NCBI GenBank assembly: GCA_020161855.1
Contig: JAIUNJ010000007.1
Location: 1 to 64,000 of the forward strand
Source: Pseudomonadota bacterium
GTDB taxonomy: Bacteria; Pseudomonadota; Alphaproteobacteria; Rhizobiales; Aestuariivirgaceae
Direction: 5' to 3'
DNA: 64,000 nucleotides
Shown: one piece after another, positions 45,021 to 56,790 of the stretch
Layout of the letters: the number at the start of each line of letters is the position of its first letter
Numbering within the stretch: the first letter of the stretch is position 1
Notes under the pieces: model-generated
What the model saw: only the letters and a program-made list of their open reading frames with translations
Databases searched by the model: none
Told to the model about the DNA's origin: nothing
Program-made: the position numbers and the translations under genes

Positions 45021-45811
45021 GGCTTGGTCAGGATCGCCTTTGTCGCCGAGGTCACGTCCTCCTGACGCATGAGGCTTTCGCCAATCAGGAACGTATTGAC
45101 GCGCACCATGGACAACCGGGCGAGATCGGAGGGGGTAAAGAGGCCGCTCTCACCGACGATCATCCTTTCGTCCGGAATACGCGGCGCGAGACGCTCGGTC
45201 GTTTCGAGCTGGGTTTCGAAGGTATGGAGATTGCGGTTGTTTATTCCGATCAGAGGCGACTTGAGTGCGAGTGCCCGGTCCAGCTCGGCTTCGTCATGAA
45301 CCTCGATCAGAACATCCATGCCATAGGCGAAGGCCGCCGCCTCAAGTTCATCGGCCAAAACATCATCGATCATGGCCATGATCAGGAGAATGCAATCAGC
45401 GCCCCAGGCACGAGCCTCAGAGACCTGATAGACATCGAGCATGAAATCCTTGCGCAACGCGGGCAGGGAGCACGACTTCCTGGCTTCGGTCAGGAATTGC
45501 GGGGCTCCCTGAAAGCTCGGCGTGTCGGTCAGAACGGAAAGACAGGCTGCCCCACCTGCTTCATAAGCACGCGCAAGGGCAGGAGGGTCAAAATCGGCGC
45601 GGATCAGCCCTTTGGACGGTGAGGCCTTCTTGATCTCTGCGATCAGGGCCCAGTTCCGCTCTGCCAGCTTGGCATCGAGGGCTTTCTTGAAGCCTCGCGG
45701 TTTCGGCTGCGCCCGTGCATGAACGTCCAGCGAGGCAAAGGAAATTGAGCCCTTCGCTACCGCTACCTCTTCGCGCTTGTAGGCTGCGATCTTGTCGAGG
45801 ATCGTGGCCAT
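45017..45811 (-). CDS. trpC: Indole-3-glycerol phosphate synthase
   Basis: A 264-aa TIM barrel. [22 protein letters not shown] carries the catalytic Lys and phosphate site; [26 protein letters not shown] and [11 protein letters not shown] are family segments. Fourth tryptophan step here; it is not fused to TrpF. Its ATG overlaps the trpD stop by one base. Confidence 0.96.
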   Translation of the reverse strand: MATILDKIAAYKREEVAVAKGSISFASLDVHARAQPKPRGFKKALDAKLAERNWALIAEIKKASPSKGLIRADFDPPALARAYEAGGAACLSVLTDTPSFQGAPQFLTEARKSCSLPALRKDFMLDVYQVSEARAWGADCILLIMAMIDDVLADELEAAAFAYGMDVLIEVHDEAELDRALALKSPLIGINNRNLHTFETQLETTERLAPRIPDERMIVGESGLFTPSDLARLSMVRVNTFLIGESLMRQEDVTSATKAILTKP

Positions 45812-46824
45812 CAGCGGTTTGAAACCTCAACAAGCCGCTGCAATGCGGCCACGGCGGCCCCCGAGGCCAGCGCCTGTCCGGCCTTGGCGACACCCGACTT
45901 GAGGTCATTTGCCTTGCCGGCAACGACGAGCGCAGCACCCGCCGTCATGGTTGCAGCATCTGCGAAGGCCGACGGCTCTCCGCGCAGGACCGCCTTCAGG
46001 CCTTCTGCGTTGTGCGCTGCGTCACCACCCTTGAGGTCTTCAACGGAGGAACGCTTCAGCCCGGCTGCTTCGGGCGTAACTTCAAAGCTCCGGATCTGGC
46101 CGTCCTTCAGTTCCGATATGAACGTCGTGCCCGACGGCACAATCTCATCGAACCCACCTTCGCCATGACAGATCCAGCAAGCTTCGCTGCCGAGGTTTTT
46201 CAGAACATGAGCCAGCGGTTCAACCCAGGCCTTTGAGAAAACCCCCGTGATCTGACACCTGGCGCCCGCCGGATTGGAAAGGGGGCCGAGCAGATTGAAA
46301 ATTGTCCGCGTACCGAGTTCCACGCGTGTCGGCCCCACGTGCTTCATCGATGAATGGTGCTGGGGCGCAAACATGAAGCCCAGCCCCACCTCATCGATAC
46401 ACCGCGAAATGACGTCTGGGCCGACATCGATCTTGACCCCCAATGCCATCAAGACGTCGGCGGCGCCCGAGCGTGAGGATAATGCCCTGTTGCCGTGCTT
46501 CGCCACCTTGAGGCCTGCGCCTGCCGCAATAAACGCCGCACAGGTGGAGATGTTATAGGAGCCAGAGGCATCACCGCCTGTGCCAACAATATCGATGGCA
46601 TCGGCAGGCGCCTGGACGCGCAACATCTTCTCGCGCATGACCTCGACGGCGCCCGTGATCTCGTCGACAGTTTCGCCACGGACACGAAGCGCCATGAGCA
46701 GCCCGGCGATCTGAGACGGTGTGGCCTCGCCCGACATGAGGATGTTAAACGCCGTACGCGCTTCCTCGCGGCTGAGCGGCTTTCCGTCAGCGGCCTTTGC
46801 AATCAGAGGCTTGAGTTCGCTCAA
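45811..46824 (-). CDS. trpD: Anthranilate phosphoribosyltransferase
   Basis: A 337-aa class III phosphoribosyltransferase. [20 protein letters not shown] is the PRPP loop, [21 protein letters not shown] follows, and [13 protein letters not shown] is conserved. Separate from trpG, unlike the enteric fusion. The start overlaps the trpG stop by 4 bases. Confidence 0.96.
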   Translation of the reverse strand: MSELKPLIAKAADGKPLSREEARTAFNILMSGEATPSQIAGLLMALRVRGETVDEITGAVEVMREKMLRVQAPADAIDIVGTGGDASGSYNISTCAAFIAAGAGLKVAKHGNRALSSRSGAADVLMALGVKIDVGPDVISRCIDEVGLGFMFAPQHHSSMKHVGPTRVELGTRTIFNLLGPLSNPAGARCQITGVFSKAWVEPLAHVLKNLGSEACWICHGEGGFDEIVPSGTTFISELKDGQIRSFEVTPEAAGLKRSSVEDLKGGDAAHNAEGLKAVLRGEPSAFADAATMTAGAALVVAGKANDLKSGVAKAGQALASGAAVAALQRLVEVSNR

Positions 46825-47396
46825 CGTTTCACCCCTGCAATGTCGAGAAAGTTCTTTAAAATGGTATGGCCATGCTCGGAGGCAATGCTTTCGGGATGGA
46901 ACTGCACGCCATGAACATTCAAGGTCTTGTGCTGAAGGCCCATGATCAGACCATCTGTCTCCGCGGTAATGGCGAGCTCGGACGGCAGGGACTTCCTGTC
47001 CACGACCAGCGAATGATAGCGCGTCGCCTTGAACCCTTGCGGGAGATCTTTGAAAACACCCTCGCCGTCGTGGTTCACAGCGGAAACCTTGCCGTGCATC
47101 TGCACAGGCGCGCGGACGACGTCGCCGCCGAAAACTTCACCAATGGCCTGCAGGCCGAGACAGACACCAAAGACAGGAATCTTGCCCGAAGCTTCGCGGA
47201 TCAGGTCATTGATGATGCCGGCATCGGACGGAACACCCGGTCCAGGTGAGATGACAATTGCCTCAGGCCGGGCAGACATCACCTGTCCAACACTGATCTT
47301 ATCATTCCGGTGAACAACCGTTTCGGCCCCGAGGTCCCCGAGGAAGTGATAGAGGTTCCATGTGAAGCTGTCATAGTTATCGATGAGGATGATCAC
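46821..47396 (-). CDS. trpG: Anthranilate synthase component II (glutamine amidotransferase)
   Basis: A 191-aa class I amidotransferase. Nucleophile Cys in [13 protein letters not shown], oxyanion [11 protein letters not shown], and His/Glu in [13 protein letters not shown]. It supplies ammonia to TrpE and may serve PabB too, since such subunits are often shared. Coupled on both sides by 4-base overlaps. Confidence 0.94.
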   Translation of the reverse strand: MIILIDNYDSFTWNLYHFLGDLGAETVVHRNDKISVGQVMSARPEAIVISPGPGVPSDAGIINDLIREASGKIPVFGVCLGLQAIGEVFGGDVVRAPVQMHGKVSAVNHDGEGVFKDLPQGFKATRYHSLVVDRKSLPSELAITAETDGLIMGLQHKTLNVHGVQFHPESIASEHGHTILKNFLDIAGVKR

Positions 47397-48910
47397 TGTC
47401 CCCTCCCGGCGCGCCCGGCGAAGCGCACGGCCTCTTCAGCAGCCTTGAACAAGGCCTTGGCCTTGTTGATGCATTCCTGATTTTCGCTCTCCGGCACACT
47501 GTCAGCAACAACACCCGCGCCAGCCTGAACGTACATCTTGCCGTCCTTCACTATCGCCGTACGCAGGACGATGCAGGTGTCCATCTCGCCGTCTGCGGAG
47601 AAGTAGCCCACGCAACCGGCATAGACACCGCGCTTGTGTTTCTCCAACTCGTCGATGATCTCCATGGCGCGCACCTTGGGCGCGCCAGAGACCGTACCCG
47701 CCGGAAAGCCGGCGACGAGCGCGTCGATGACATCGTGCTTCCGGTCAAGCGTGCCCTCTACGTTGGAGACGATATGCATGACCTGGCTGTAGTATTCGAG
47801 GATGAACTTGTCGGTGACCTTTACACTGCCGATCTGCGACACGCGGCCGACGTCGTTGCGGCCAAGGTCGAGCAGCATCAGATGTTCTGCCAGTTCCTTG
47901 GGATCAGCGAGAAGCTCTTCTGCCAGTTCTCGGTCGCGAGTCGGCGTAGCACCACGCGGCCGCGTACCGGCGATAGGCCGGATCGTGACCTTGCCGTCGC
48001 GGACACGAACGAGAATTTCCGGGCTGGAGCAGACAATCGCGACATCGTCAAAGTTCAGATAGACAAGAAAGGGAGATGGGTTGACCCGCCGCAGCGCCCT
48101 GTAAAGATTGAACGGGGGCAGGGTGAACTCGGTCTCGAAGCGTTGCGACAGCACGACTTGGAAGATGTCGCCTGCTGCGATGTATTCTTTCGCCTTGAGC
48201 ACCATGGCCTTGTATTCGTCAGGCGACGTGTTCGACACCTGCGGCCGGATCGAAGGCGTGTCGCCGTCCTTGAGCGTCATGTCCAGGGGGCGGTCAAGCG
48301 CATCGACCACTTCAGAGATCCGCTCCACGGCGAGCGCATAGGCCTTGCGCGGCGAAAGCCCGGGCGTGACATAGACAGGCGCTGTGACCGCAACCTCGTC
48401 TTTCACGCTGTCAAAGATCGCCATGACCGTCGGCCGGATCATGACTGCGTCCGGGAGGCCGAGGATATCTGGATTCTCGTTCGGCAGGTGCTCCATCCAC
48501 CGCACACAGTCGTAGCCAAGATAGCCGAACACACCGGCCGCCATCGGCGGAGCATCTTCCGGAAGCTTGATCTGGCTCTCCGCCACGAGGGCCTTCAGCG
48601 CGACAAGGGGATCACCAGAGATAGCCTCGAACGGGCCGTCTGGCGCATTCAAGGCCTTCCTGTTTATCTCGGAGGATGATCCCCGGGCCTTCCAGATGAT
48701 ATCCGGATGAAGGCCAATCATCGAATAGCGGCCACGCACGGCGCCACCCTCGACCGACTCCAGCAGGAAGGAGTATCGGGCATTGCGGCTCAGTTTCAGC
48801 ATTGCCGAAACAGGGGTTTCGAGATCTGCCACAAGGCGCGTCGACAAAACCTGTGCCTCGCCCCGTTCGTAGGCACGGGCAAACTGGTCGTAGTCGGGGA
48901 CGATCATCAT
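47393..48910 (-). CDS. trpE: Anthranilate synthase component I
   Basis: A 505-aa chorismate-using enzyme. N-terminal regulatory segment FLLESVEGG (the usual Trp-feedback LLES site), GRYSMIG, and the catalytic half with PSPFLVYLNFDDVAIVCSSPE, IAGTRPRGATP and GTVSGAPKVRAMEIIDELE. Start: ATG 48910 or 48907, 19 bases after the ppiD stop; the long frame further upstream lies inside ppiD and is rejected. No leader peptide or attenuator fits in that gap. Confidence 0.94.
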   Translation of the reverse strand: MMIVPDYDQFARAYERGEAQVLSTRLVADLETPVSAMLKLSRNARYSFLLESVEGGAVRGRYSMIGLHPDIIWKARGSSSEINRKALNAPDGPFEAISGDPLVALKALVAESQIKLPEDAPPMAAGVFGYLGYDCVRWMEHLPNENPDILGLPDAVMIRPTVMAIFDSVKDEVAVTAPVYVTPGLSPRKAYALAVERISEVVDALDRPLDMTLKDGDTPSIRPQVSNTSPDEYKAMVLKAKEYIAAGDIFQVVLSQRFETEFTLPPFNLYRALRRVNPSPFLVYLNFDDVAIVCSSPEILVRVRDGKVTIRPIAGTRPRGATPTRDRELAEELLADPKELAEHLMLLDLGRNDVGRVSQIGSVKVTDKFILEYYSQVMHIVSNVEGTLDRKHDVIDALVAGFPAGTVSGAPKVRAMEIIDELEKHKRGVYAGCVGYFSADGEMDTCIVLRTAIVKDGKMYVQAGAGVVADSVPESENQECINKAKALFKAAEEAVRFAGRAGRGQ

Positions 48911-48929
48911 GGCCGGCGGTCCATCTCTG

Positions 48930-50828
48930 TCAGCGCACCGTGAGCGCGCTGCCGCGGATCGTCGTCCAGAGCTCTTCGTTGATTTCAAGATCGCTGGCCT
49001 GCCGCGCCGCCGCAAGGAACACGCGCTCCATGTCGGCCGAAAGACCCTTCTTCGCCGTATCAGCCACTTCCTTGGCAGACTGCGATGCTGTTGCCATCGC
49101 CGGAGGTGCAACTTTGGTCACCTCGATGATCTTGGCGCTCTTGCCATCGCCATCCAGCGACCACGTCAGGCTATTGGCAGGAGAGGCAAACAAGGCTTCC
49201 GTTGCCCGCGCATCGAAGTCTTCCGTGATATTCACGCGCTTCACGCCGGCGATGGTCTTGACCTGGGCATTGCTCTCGCTCGCCAGGGTCTCAAGCTTCG
49301 TCGTCGTTCCAGCCTTCTCGACAAGTGCCTTGGCTTTCGCGGCCAGAGCGCCAGCAAGCTTTTCGGCGGTGACGTCGGTCCGGACCTGATCCTTCACTTC
49401 GTCAAAGGGACGCAAGGCCGATGGAATGATCTCACGGACTTCATACCAGATGTAATTGTCACGGCCCGCAATGGCGTCTTCCTGGAGGCCCACGTCACTC
49501 TCGAAAACGCGCTTCAACACCTCGTCGCGGTCAGGCAGCGTGACCGGCTTGCCGGACTTGTCAAAGCCCGCGGCGCTGACTGCCGGCACAATGATGACCG
49601 GGATGCCGGCCTTCGCAGCAATGTCTTCAAAGCGCGTATCGCTGGCGCGCGCGTCTTCCACTGCCTCATAGACCGACTGGATTTCTTCCCGCGCACGCTC
49701 TTCCTGCAGGCGGCGGGTCAATTGATCCTTCACTTCCTCGAGCGTTGCCTGATGCTCTGGCGATATCTTCGTCACCTTGACGATCGACAGGGAGAGATTG
49801 CCTTCGATCGGGGCGCTGACGGTGCCTTCAGGGAGGCTGAAAACCGCATCCGCCAACTTGCTGTCGAGGAAGTCTGTCTTCTTGCGGTCCGCGAAAGTGA
49901 TGTCCGACGGCTTTGCACCGTACTCGGCTGCAACGGCAATAAAGTCGGCACCGCCATCGAGCTTCCGCTTGGCCTCGTCGGCCTTGGCACGGTCGGGAAA
50001 CGAGAGCTGCAGCACTGAACGGAGTTCGGGAGTGAAGTAGTCCGCTTTGTCACGCTCGTAGCCGTCCTTGAGCTCCTCTTCGCTGACCGACAGCTTGGCC
50101 GCAATGTCCAAAGGCTCCACCTTCAGCACGACAATGCTGCGATACTCAGGGGCGGTATAGGCCGCGGGTGTCTCGTCATATTGCTTCTTCAGCTCGTCGT
50201 CGGTCGGCGGCGGTACCTCTGACGGATCAATCGTCAGGGTGAAATAGCGCGCATCACGGGTCTCGTCGCGATAGCGGAGGAGGGCGGTCGTCACGGCGCG
50301 CGGCAGAACGACATCCTGCGACGCGAGGTCTGTAACGGCGAGCCGCAGCCTGTTGTTCTCTTCTGCGGCGAGAAACGCCTGCTCCGTCAGCCCGTTCTGG
50401 GCCAGCACGTTGTTGAAGCGGCTGCGGTTGAATGCGCCGCTGGTGTCCTGGAAGGCAGGGCTTGCCATGACCTCAGCCACAATCTGGTCATGAGACATCG
50501 CGAGGCCCAGTCTCTCGACACGGTCATCCACCACTGCGCCGTTCACAATGCGATCGAAGATGATCTGGTCGAGTCCCATGCGGCGGGCCTCTTCGAGGCT
50601 GACGACCTTGCCCGTCGTTTGCGCGACTCGGTTAAGTTCACGCATCAGGTCTTCGCGGTAGGCTTCGCTCGAGACGCTGATCCGGCCGACCGTTGCAAGG
50701 TCCTGCGCGCGGAAGCCGCGGAAGACGTCCTCGATGCCCCAAATGGCGAAGCTGAAGACGAGAAAGAACATCATGCCGCGCATGAGCCAGGTCATCACCT
50801 TGTTGTTCTTGAGCGTCGAAAGGGCCAT
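48930..50828 (-). CDS. PpiD/SurA-type periplasmic peptidyl-prolyl isomerase, membrane anchored
   Basis: A 632-aa folding factor. One N-terminal membrane anchor (MRGMMFFLVFSFAIWGIEDVF, about 17-37), a SurA_N-like helical chaperone domain, then a rotamase-like region (about 265-380, with AAEYGAKPSDITFADRKKTDFL) and a helical C-terminus. It should help outer-membrane or secreted proteins fold at the inner-membrane face. First gene of the transcript that continues into trpE. Confidence 0.9.
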   Translation of the reverse strand: MALSTLKNNKVMTWLMRGMMFFLVFSFAIWGIEDVFRGFRAQDLATVGRISVSSEAYREDLMRELNRVAQTTGKVVSLEEARRMGLDQIIFDRIVNGAVVDDRVERLGLAMSHDQIVAEVMASPAFQDTSGAFNRSRFNNVLAQNGLTEQAFLAAEENNRLRLAVTDLASQDVVLPRAVTTALLRYRDETRDARYFTLTIDPSEVPPPTDDELKKQYDETPAAYTAPEYRSIVVLKVEPLDIAAKLSVSEEELKDGYERDKADYFTPELRSVLQLSFPDRAKADEAKRKLDGGADFIAVAAEYGAKPSDITFADRKKTDFLDSKLADAVFSLPEGTVSAPIEGNLSLSIVKVTKISPEHQATLEEVKDQLTRRLQEERAREEIQSVYEAVEDARASDTRFEDIAAKAGIPVIIVPAVSAAGFDKSGKPVTLPDRDEVLKRVFESDVGLQEDAIAGRDNYIWYEVREIIPSALRPFDEVKDQVRTDVTAEKLAGALAAKAKALVEKAGTTTKLETLASESNAQVKTIAGVKRVNITEDFDARATEALFASPANSLTWSLDGDGKSAKIIEVTKVAPPAMATASQSAKEVADTAKKGLSADMERVFLAAARQASDLEINEELWTTIRGSALTVR

Positions 50829-50861
50829 TGCAGATTCCGTCAGGCGATTGAGTGAAACATC

Positions 50862-50890
50862 ATTGTAAAGAGTGGCAATTCTGCTCGCAA
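50862..50890 (-). promoter_or_regulatory. Promoter of the ppiD-trpEGDC-moaC-moeA operon
   Basis: On the minus strand TTGCGA (plus 50885-50890), a 17-base spacer and TACAAT (plus 50862-50867), about 34 bases before the ppiD ATG, in the 111-base divergent gap with tpiA. Confidence 0.65.
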
Positions 50891-50939
50891 GCGCGAGATG
50901 ACGCTGCTATGACGGCTTCCCCTGGGAGGTTCAAGTGAA

Positions 50940-51698
50940 ATGACGGCAGCACCAATCCGCGCCCTCGTGGCAGGCAACTGGAAAATGAACGGCACAACTG
51001 CGGCCTTGCGCGAACCCCGGTTGCTGGCAGCCATGCTGAAAGGCGTTAAGCTGAAATGCGATGTGCTCGTCTGTCCTCCGGCGACCATTCTCCGCCGCGC
51101 CAAGGCGGTGATGAAAGGGTCAAAGATCAGGGTTGGCGGCCAGGACTGCCATGCGGCGGCATCCGGCGCCCATACTGGTGATATCTCCGCTGATATGCTC
51201 AAGGACGCAGGTGCCAGCATGGTGATTGTTGGCCATTCCGAGCGCCGCACCAATCACAAGGAAACGGATGCCGAGGTGCTGGCAAAGGCCAAGGCCGTGC
51301 ATCGCGCGGGGCTCACAGCCATCATCTGTATTGGTGAGACACTTGAGGAGCGCAAGGCGGGCAAGACGCTTGAGGTTCTGACAGCCCAGATCAAGGGCTC
51401 AGTTCCCGCGGAGTCCAACGCTGGAAACACCGTAGTTGCCTACGAGCCGGTCTGGGCCATTGGCACGGGACTCACGCCGACCACAGCGGAAGTCGCCGAA
51501 GCACACACCCATATCCGCGCCGAGTTGGAAAAGGCCATGGGGGCCGAGGGCAGCCAAACCCGGATCCTCTATGGCGGTTCGGTTAAGCCATCAAACGCGG
51601 CCGAGTTGATGTCGGCGGCGAATGTCAATGGCGCCCTCGTGGGTGGAGCAAGCCTTAAAGCGGCTGATTTTATCGGTATCATAAAGACTTACATGTAA
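50940..51698 (+). CDS. tpiA: Triosephosphate isomerase
   Basis: A 252-aa glycolytic enzyme. GNWKMNG holds the catalytic Lys, VIVGHSERR the His, and [13 protein letters not shown] the catalytic Glu; loop 7 is [16 protein letters not shown] precedes ATG 50940. Divergent from ppiD. Confidence 0.97.
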   Translation: MTAAPIRALVAGNWKMNGTTAALREPRLLAAMLKGVKLKCDVLVCPPATILRRAKAVMKGSKIRVGGQDCHAAASGAHTGDISADMLKDAGASMVIVGHSERRTNHKETDAEVLAKAKAVHRAGLTAIICIGETLEERKAGKTLEVLTAQIKGSVPAESNAGNTVVAYEPVWAIGTGLTPTTAEVAEAHTHIRAELEKAMGAEGSQTRILYGGSVKPSNAAELMSAANVNGALVGGASLKAADFIGIIKTYM

Positions 51699-51853
51699 TA
51701 TTCAAAGTTCTCTGTGAGCGACAGGTCATGTGCCCCGATTACGCGAGTGCATGCAGACAGAAGCTCTGACCAATTCACTGACTTCAACCTTGCAGGGCGG
51801 TTGCGCCGCTCCCAAATAGCCGTTAAACGCGCCCCAGCTTTGTTGGAAATCTC

Positions 51854-52243
51854 ATGGAAACCCTGCTTCTCGTCGTTCATCTCATCATCGCCATTGCCCT
51901 CGTCGGCGTGATCCTGCTGCAGAAGTCGGAAGGCGGCGCACTCGGCATCGGTGGTGGTAATGGCGGCCTGGGCAGCATCTTCTCCGCCCGCGGCGTCGGC
52001 AACACCCTGACCCGCACCACAGCCTGGCTCGCGGTTGCCTTCTTCGTGACTTCGATTCTTCTGACTGTATTGGCAACGCGCGGCGGAACAGGTGGCAACG
52101 CATTTGACCGCGCCCAGCCTGCAACGCAAACGGAACAGGGCGGTTCAACCACGCCAGGTTCGGCCCAGCCCGACACCAGCGGCGGCGCGGTACTGCCCAA
52201 TCTGGGGCAGCCGGCTCAGCCGCAGGTTCCGACGAACCAGTAA
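51854..52243 (+). CDS. secG: Preprotein translocase subunit SecG
   Basis: A 129-aa protein with two membrane helices (about 2-22 and 53-73) joined by a Gly-rich cytosolic loop (GGALGIGGGNGGLGSIFSARG), which is the SecG signature, and a low-complexity Gln/Pro/Thr C-terminal tail. It assists SecYE protein export. A strong hairpin terminator follows. The 155-base gap before it holds no gene. Confidence 0.93.
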   Translation: METLLLVVHLIIAIALVGVILLQKSEGGALGIGGGNGGLGSIFSARGVGNTLTRTTAWLAVAFFVTSILLTVLATRGGTGGNAFDRAQPATQTEQGGSTTPGSAQPDTSGGAVLPNLGQPAQPQVPTNQ

Positions 52244-52262
52244 GATTGTCGTTTTGATCGTT

Positions 52263-52292
52263 GAGCCGTGAAACAGAAATGTTTCACGGCTC
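52263..52292 (+). terminator. Hairpin terminator after secG
   Basis: A perfect 12-bp stem GAGCCGTGAAAC (52263-52274) / GTTTCACGGCTC (52281-52292) with loop AGAAAT, 19 bases after the secG stop. It is followed by TCCACATTTTG, a modest T-run. The strongest terminator-like hairpin in the window. Confidence 0.75.
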
Positions 52293-52357
52293 TCCACATT
52301 TTGAATCCGGCACCTGCATTCCGTGCTTCGAATCGCAAACGGTGCGAGTTAGGATAG

Positions 52358-53992
<1,635 letters not shown>

Positions 53993-53996
53993 CGCC

Positions 53997-56357
53997 GTGG
54001 CGCGCGCCGCCTTCCGCTTGCTTGTTGTCTGGCTGGCGCTGGCCTGTGCGAGCGTTGCTGCGCTGGCCTTCGACGACGCAACGCTGACAGCGGCACAGGA
54101 TAGGGCCGCCGGGATCAAGACCCAGCTGGACGGCATTCAGGCTGTCATTGCTGACAGCGTCAGCAGCGACGATCAACTTTCGGCGCAGCGGGCTCTCATC
54201 GAGCGCCTCAGGGAACAGGCGGGGTCGGAAGCGCAGAAGCTGACGGAGCCGCTGAGCGATGTTCAACAGCAGCTTGCACGGCTGGGACCGCCTCCCGCCG
54301 ATGGGCAGGCTGAAGCGGAGCCGATCTCGTCGGAACGGGCCAATCTGAGCGGCCAAGCCTCGAATATTCAAGCTGCCGTCAAACGCTTCGAGCTACTCCA
54401 ACTCGACGCCGACCAGACCCTCCAGAGGCTTCTTGCAAAACAGCGCGCGCTGTTCCTGCAGCGCATCTTCAAGGCGGACCGTACCGTCCTCAACCCACAG
54501 CTTTGGCTCGACTATGCCAGTGGCATGCGAATCCTGTCGTGGAGGCTTTCGGGCACATGGAACAGCCTTTCGAACATCCAGCTCTCGGCAATCAATATTC
54601 CCGGCCTCGTGCTCATCCCTCTTGGTTTGGTCGTCATTCTTTTGGCGCGCCGCTACTTTTTGCCGCTCATCTCAAGTTGGGCCGGCTATGCAAATGGCCA
54701 CTTGCCCGAAGGGCAGGTTGAACCCGCACTTCTGCGTCTTTGGCGCGTTGTCTGGGGATGTCTGAGCTTCACCATTGCCATCGTCTTTCTCGCAATCGTC
54801 GTCACAACCGCTGTCGAGTCTTCAAACCTGCTAAGCGACCTTGGGTCGTCAGTGTTCAGGGCTATGGTTTCAGCCCTGGTCGATACAGCCATCTACGGGC
54901 GCATCGCCTACCTGATCTCGCAGCCCGGCAATCCTTCGCGCCGGCTGATTGCTGTCGACTCGCAGTCCGCCCGCACCCTGACGACTCTGGTGATCGTTGG
55001 CGCAGCGGCCTACGCCATCAGCAACGAGTTGATTGCCCTTGCCGAAAAGATGTTCCTGCCGGTCGGTTTCGTCATCGGACAATCCGCTGTCGCCGTCCTG
55101 CTGATGGTAACGCTCCTCGGGCTCATCCTGTCCGTCATCAGACGCCAGGCGAGCGAGGACCATGGCGGAGAGCAGCCGTTCTTCCTCGTGTGGTTCCTCA
55201 GGCTGATGCCTTTGCTCTGGATCCTGCTCGCTGTTTCGCTGGTTGCTCTTTTCCTTGGATATATCGCTTTCGCCTATTTCATCGTGGGCAACCTTCTCGA
55301 TACAGCATTGCTGGTGGTTGTGCTGGGTGTGCTCCATGCCTTTTTCCAGGCTTTCGCGGAATCTGTCGCACGTCCTGAAACAAAGGTCGGCCGCCTTCTG
55401 CGTCAGGTAACAGGGCTTGCCGAAGATGGTGTCGGCCGTCTCGTCCTCACCTTCAGGACCATCGCGGATGTCGTGATCATTCTGATCGCTGTTCCGTCGC
55501 TCATCGCGATGTGGACGGTCACGCTTCTCGATCTCAGCACCATGTTCGGTGCGATGATGCGGGGGTTCACTGTCGGCAACATCGTGATCTCGCCGTCAAT
55601 GATTGCGCTTGCGCTTCTTGTGCTGGCAATCGGCGTCGTCCTGACACGTGTTTTTACATCCTGGCTGCAAAACCGCATTCTGCGCGAGACGAGACTCGAC
55701 AAGGGTGTTCAGGTCTCGCTCCGCACCAGCGCCGGCTATGTGGGCTATACCCTCGCAGCCGCCCTCGCGCTCTCAGCAGCCGGTCTCGACTTCTCTACCT
55801 TGGCGATTGTCGCCGGCGCCCTCGGCGTTGGTATCGGTTTCGGCCTGCAGTCTATCGTCAACAATTTCGTTTCCGGCTTGATCCTTCTGGCCGAAAGGCC
55901 AGTGCGGGTCGGAGACTGGATTGTGACACCCGGCGCCGAGGGTATCGTGCGCAACATCAATGTCCGCGCCACGGAGATCGAGACCTTTGACGGCAGCTCC
56001 ATCATCATCCCGAACCAGACGCTCATCACCAATCCGGTTCGCAACTGGACACTGCGGGACACGATGGGGCGTTTCTCCGTGAATGTCGGCTTCGTTCATG
56101 GCGTGGATACCGCGCAAGTCGTGAGCACGCTTGAGAAGCTCGCGAGCAGCCATCCGAAAGTGATGCGCCACCCGCCGCCGAAGGTGGTCCTGTCAAAAAT
56201 CGCGCCCAATGGCCTGCAGTTCGATCTGTCGGGGCAGGTGGCCGACGTTCTGGAAGCTGCGTCCGTCGCCAGCGACCTGCGCCTTGCAATTGTAGGAAGT
56301 TTCGACAAGAAGCTCCTCGAATGCGCAGAGAACACAATTCAGCATGAGCAGCAGTGA
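53997..56357 (+). CDS. MscS-type mechanosensitive channel with DUF3772 N-terminal domain
   Basis: A 786-aa membrane protein: signal peptide (about 1-22), a periplasmic helical DUF3772 region with coiled-coil character (SDDQLSAQRALIERLREQAG), about ten membrane helices, then the MscS pore helix and beta domain (VAGALGVGIGFGLQSIVNNFVSGLILLAERPVRVGDWI, cited here only by its ends at residues near 605-640) and ATEIETFDGSSIIIPN. It should act as an osmotic-shock release valve. GTG 53997 is the start because earlier in-frame codons lie inside pyrG. It overlaps the thioesterase start by 14 bases. Confidence 0.88.
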   Translation: MARAAFRLLVVWLALACASVAALAFDDATLTAAQDRAAGIKTQLDGIQAVIADSVSSDDQLSAQRALIERLREQAGSEAQKLTEPLSDVQQQLARLGPPPADGQAEAEPISSERANLSGQASNIQAAVKRFELLQLDADQTLQRLLAKQRALFLQRIFKADRTVLNPQLWLDYASGMRILSWRLSGTWNSLSNIQLSAINIPGLVLIPLGLVVILLARRYFLPLISSWAGYANGHLPEGQVEPALLRLWRVVWGCLSFTIAIVFLAIVVTTAVESSNLLSDLGSSVFRAMVSALVDTAIYGRIAYLISQPGNPSRRLIAVDSQSARTLTTLVIVGAAAYAISNELIALAEKMFLPVGFVIGQSAVAVLLMVTLLGLILSVIRRQASEDHGGEQPFFLVWFLRLMPLLWILLAVSLVALFLGYIAFAYFIVGNLLDTALLVVVLGVLHAFFQAFAESVARPETKVGRLLRQVTGLAEDGVGRLVLTFRTIADVVIILIAVPSLIAMWTVTLLDLSTMFGAMMRGFTVGNIVISPSMIALALLVLAIGVVLTRVFTSWLQNRILRETRLDKGVQVSLRTSAGYVGYTLAAALALSAAGLDFSTLAIVAGALGVGIGFGLQSIVNNFVSGLILLAERPVRVGDWIVTPGAEGIVRNINVRATEIETFDGSSIIIPNQTLITNPVRNWTLRDTMGRFSVNVGFVHGVDTAQVVSTLEKLASSHPKVMRHPPPKVVLSKIAPNGLQFDLSGQVADVLEAASVASDLRLAIVGSFDKKLLECAENTIQHEQQ

Positions 56358-56790
56358 CACAACATCGCCGGAATCCGGCCTCGACTATCTGAGACGTATC
56401 ATCCGCGACAAGACCTGGTCGGGCATGGGGGAGACGCTCGACATCAGCGTTCTGGAGGCGGGTGATGGCTACGCCGTTGCCCAAGGCACTCCCTCGGAGC
56501 GCTTCTATAACACCATGATGCGCGTGCATGGCGGCTTTGCCGCAACGCTCATCGATACGGCCCTGGGATGCGCCGTGATGACGAAGCTGCCGACGATGGT
56601 GGGCTATGGCACGGTCGAGTTGAAGGTCAACTATGTGCGCAAGATCGACGTTGCGTCGGGACCTCTTCTAGCCCGTGCAACTGTGATCCATGCCGGCCGC
56701 ACCATGCTCACTGCCGAGGCAAAGGTTGCAGACAGGTCTGGCGTCCTCTATGCCCACGGCTCAGGCACATTTCTCGTTTATCCAAAATGA
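56344..56790 (+). CDS. PaaI family (hotdog) thioesterase
   Basis: A 148-aa hotdog protein. The [17 protein letters not shown] helix carries the conserved Gly/Asp, and [11 protein letters not shown] and [23 protein letters not shown] are family strands. It probably hydrolyses an acyl-CoA of unknown type. It begins inside the MscS gene and its stop overlaps the kdsA start (ATGA at 56787-56790). Confidence 0.88.
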   Translation: MSSSDTTSPESGLDYLRRIIRDKTWSGMGETLDISVLEAGDGYAVAQGTPSERFYNTMMRVHGGFAATLIDTALGCAVMTKLPTMVGYGTVELKVNYVRKIDVASGPLLARATVIHAGRTMLTAEAKVADRSGVLYAHGSGTFLVYPK

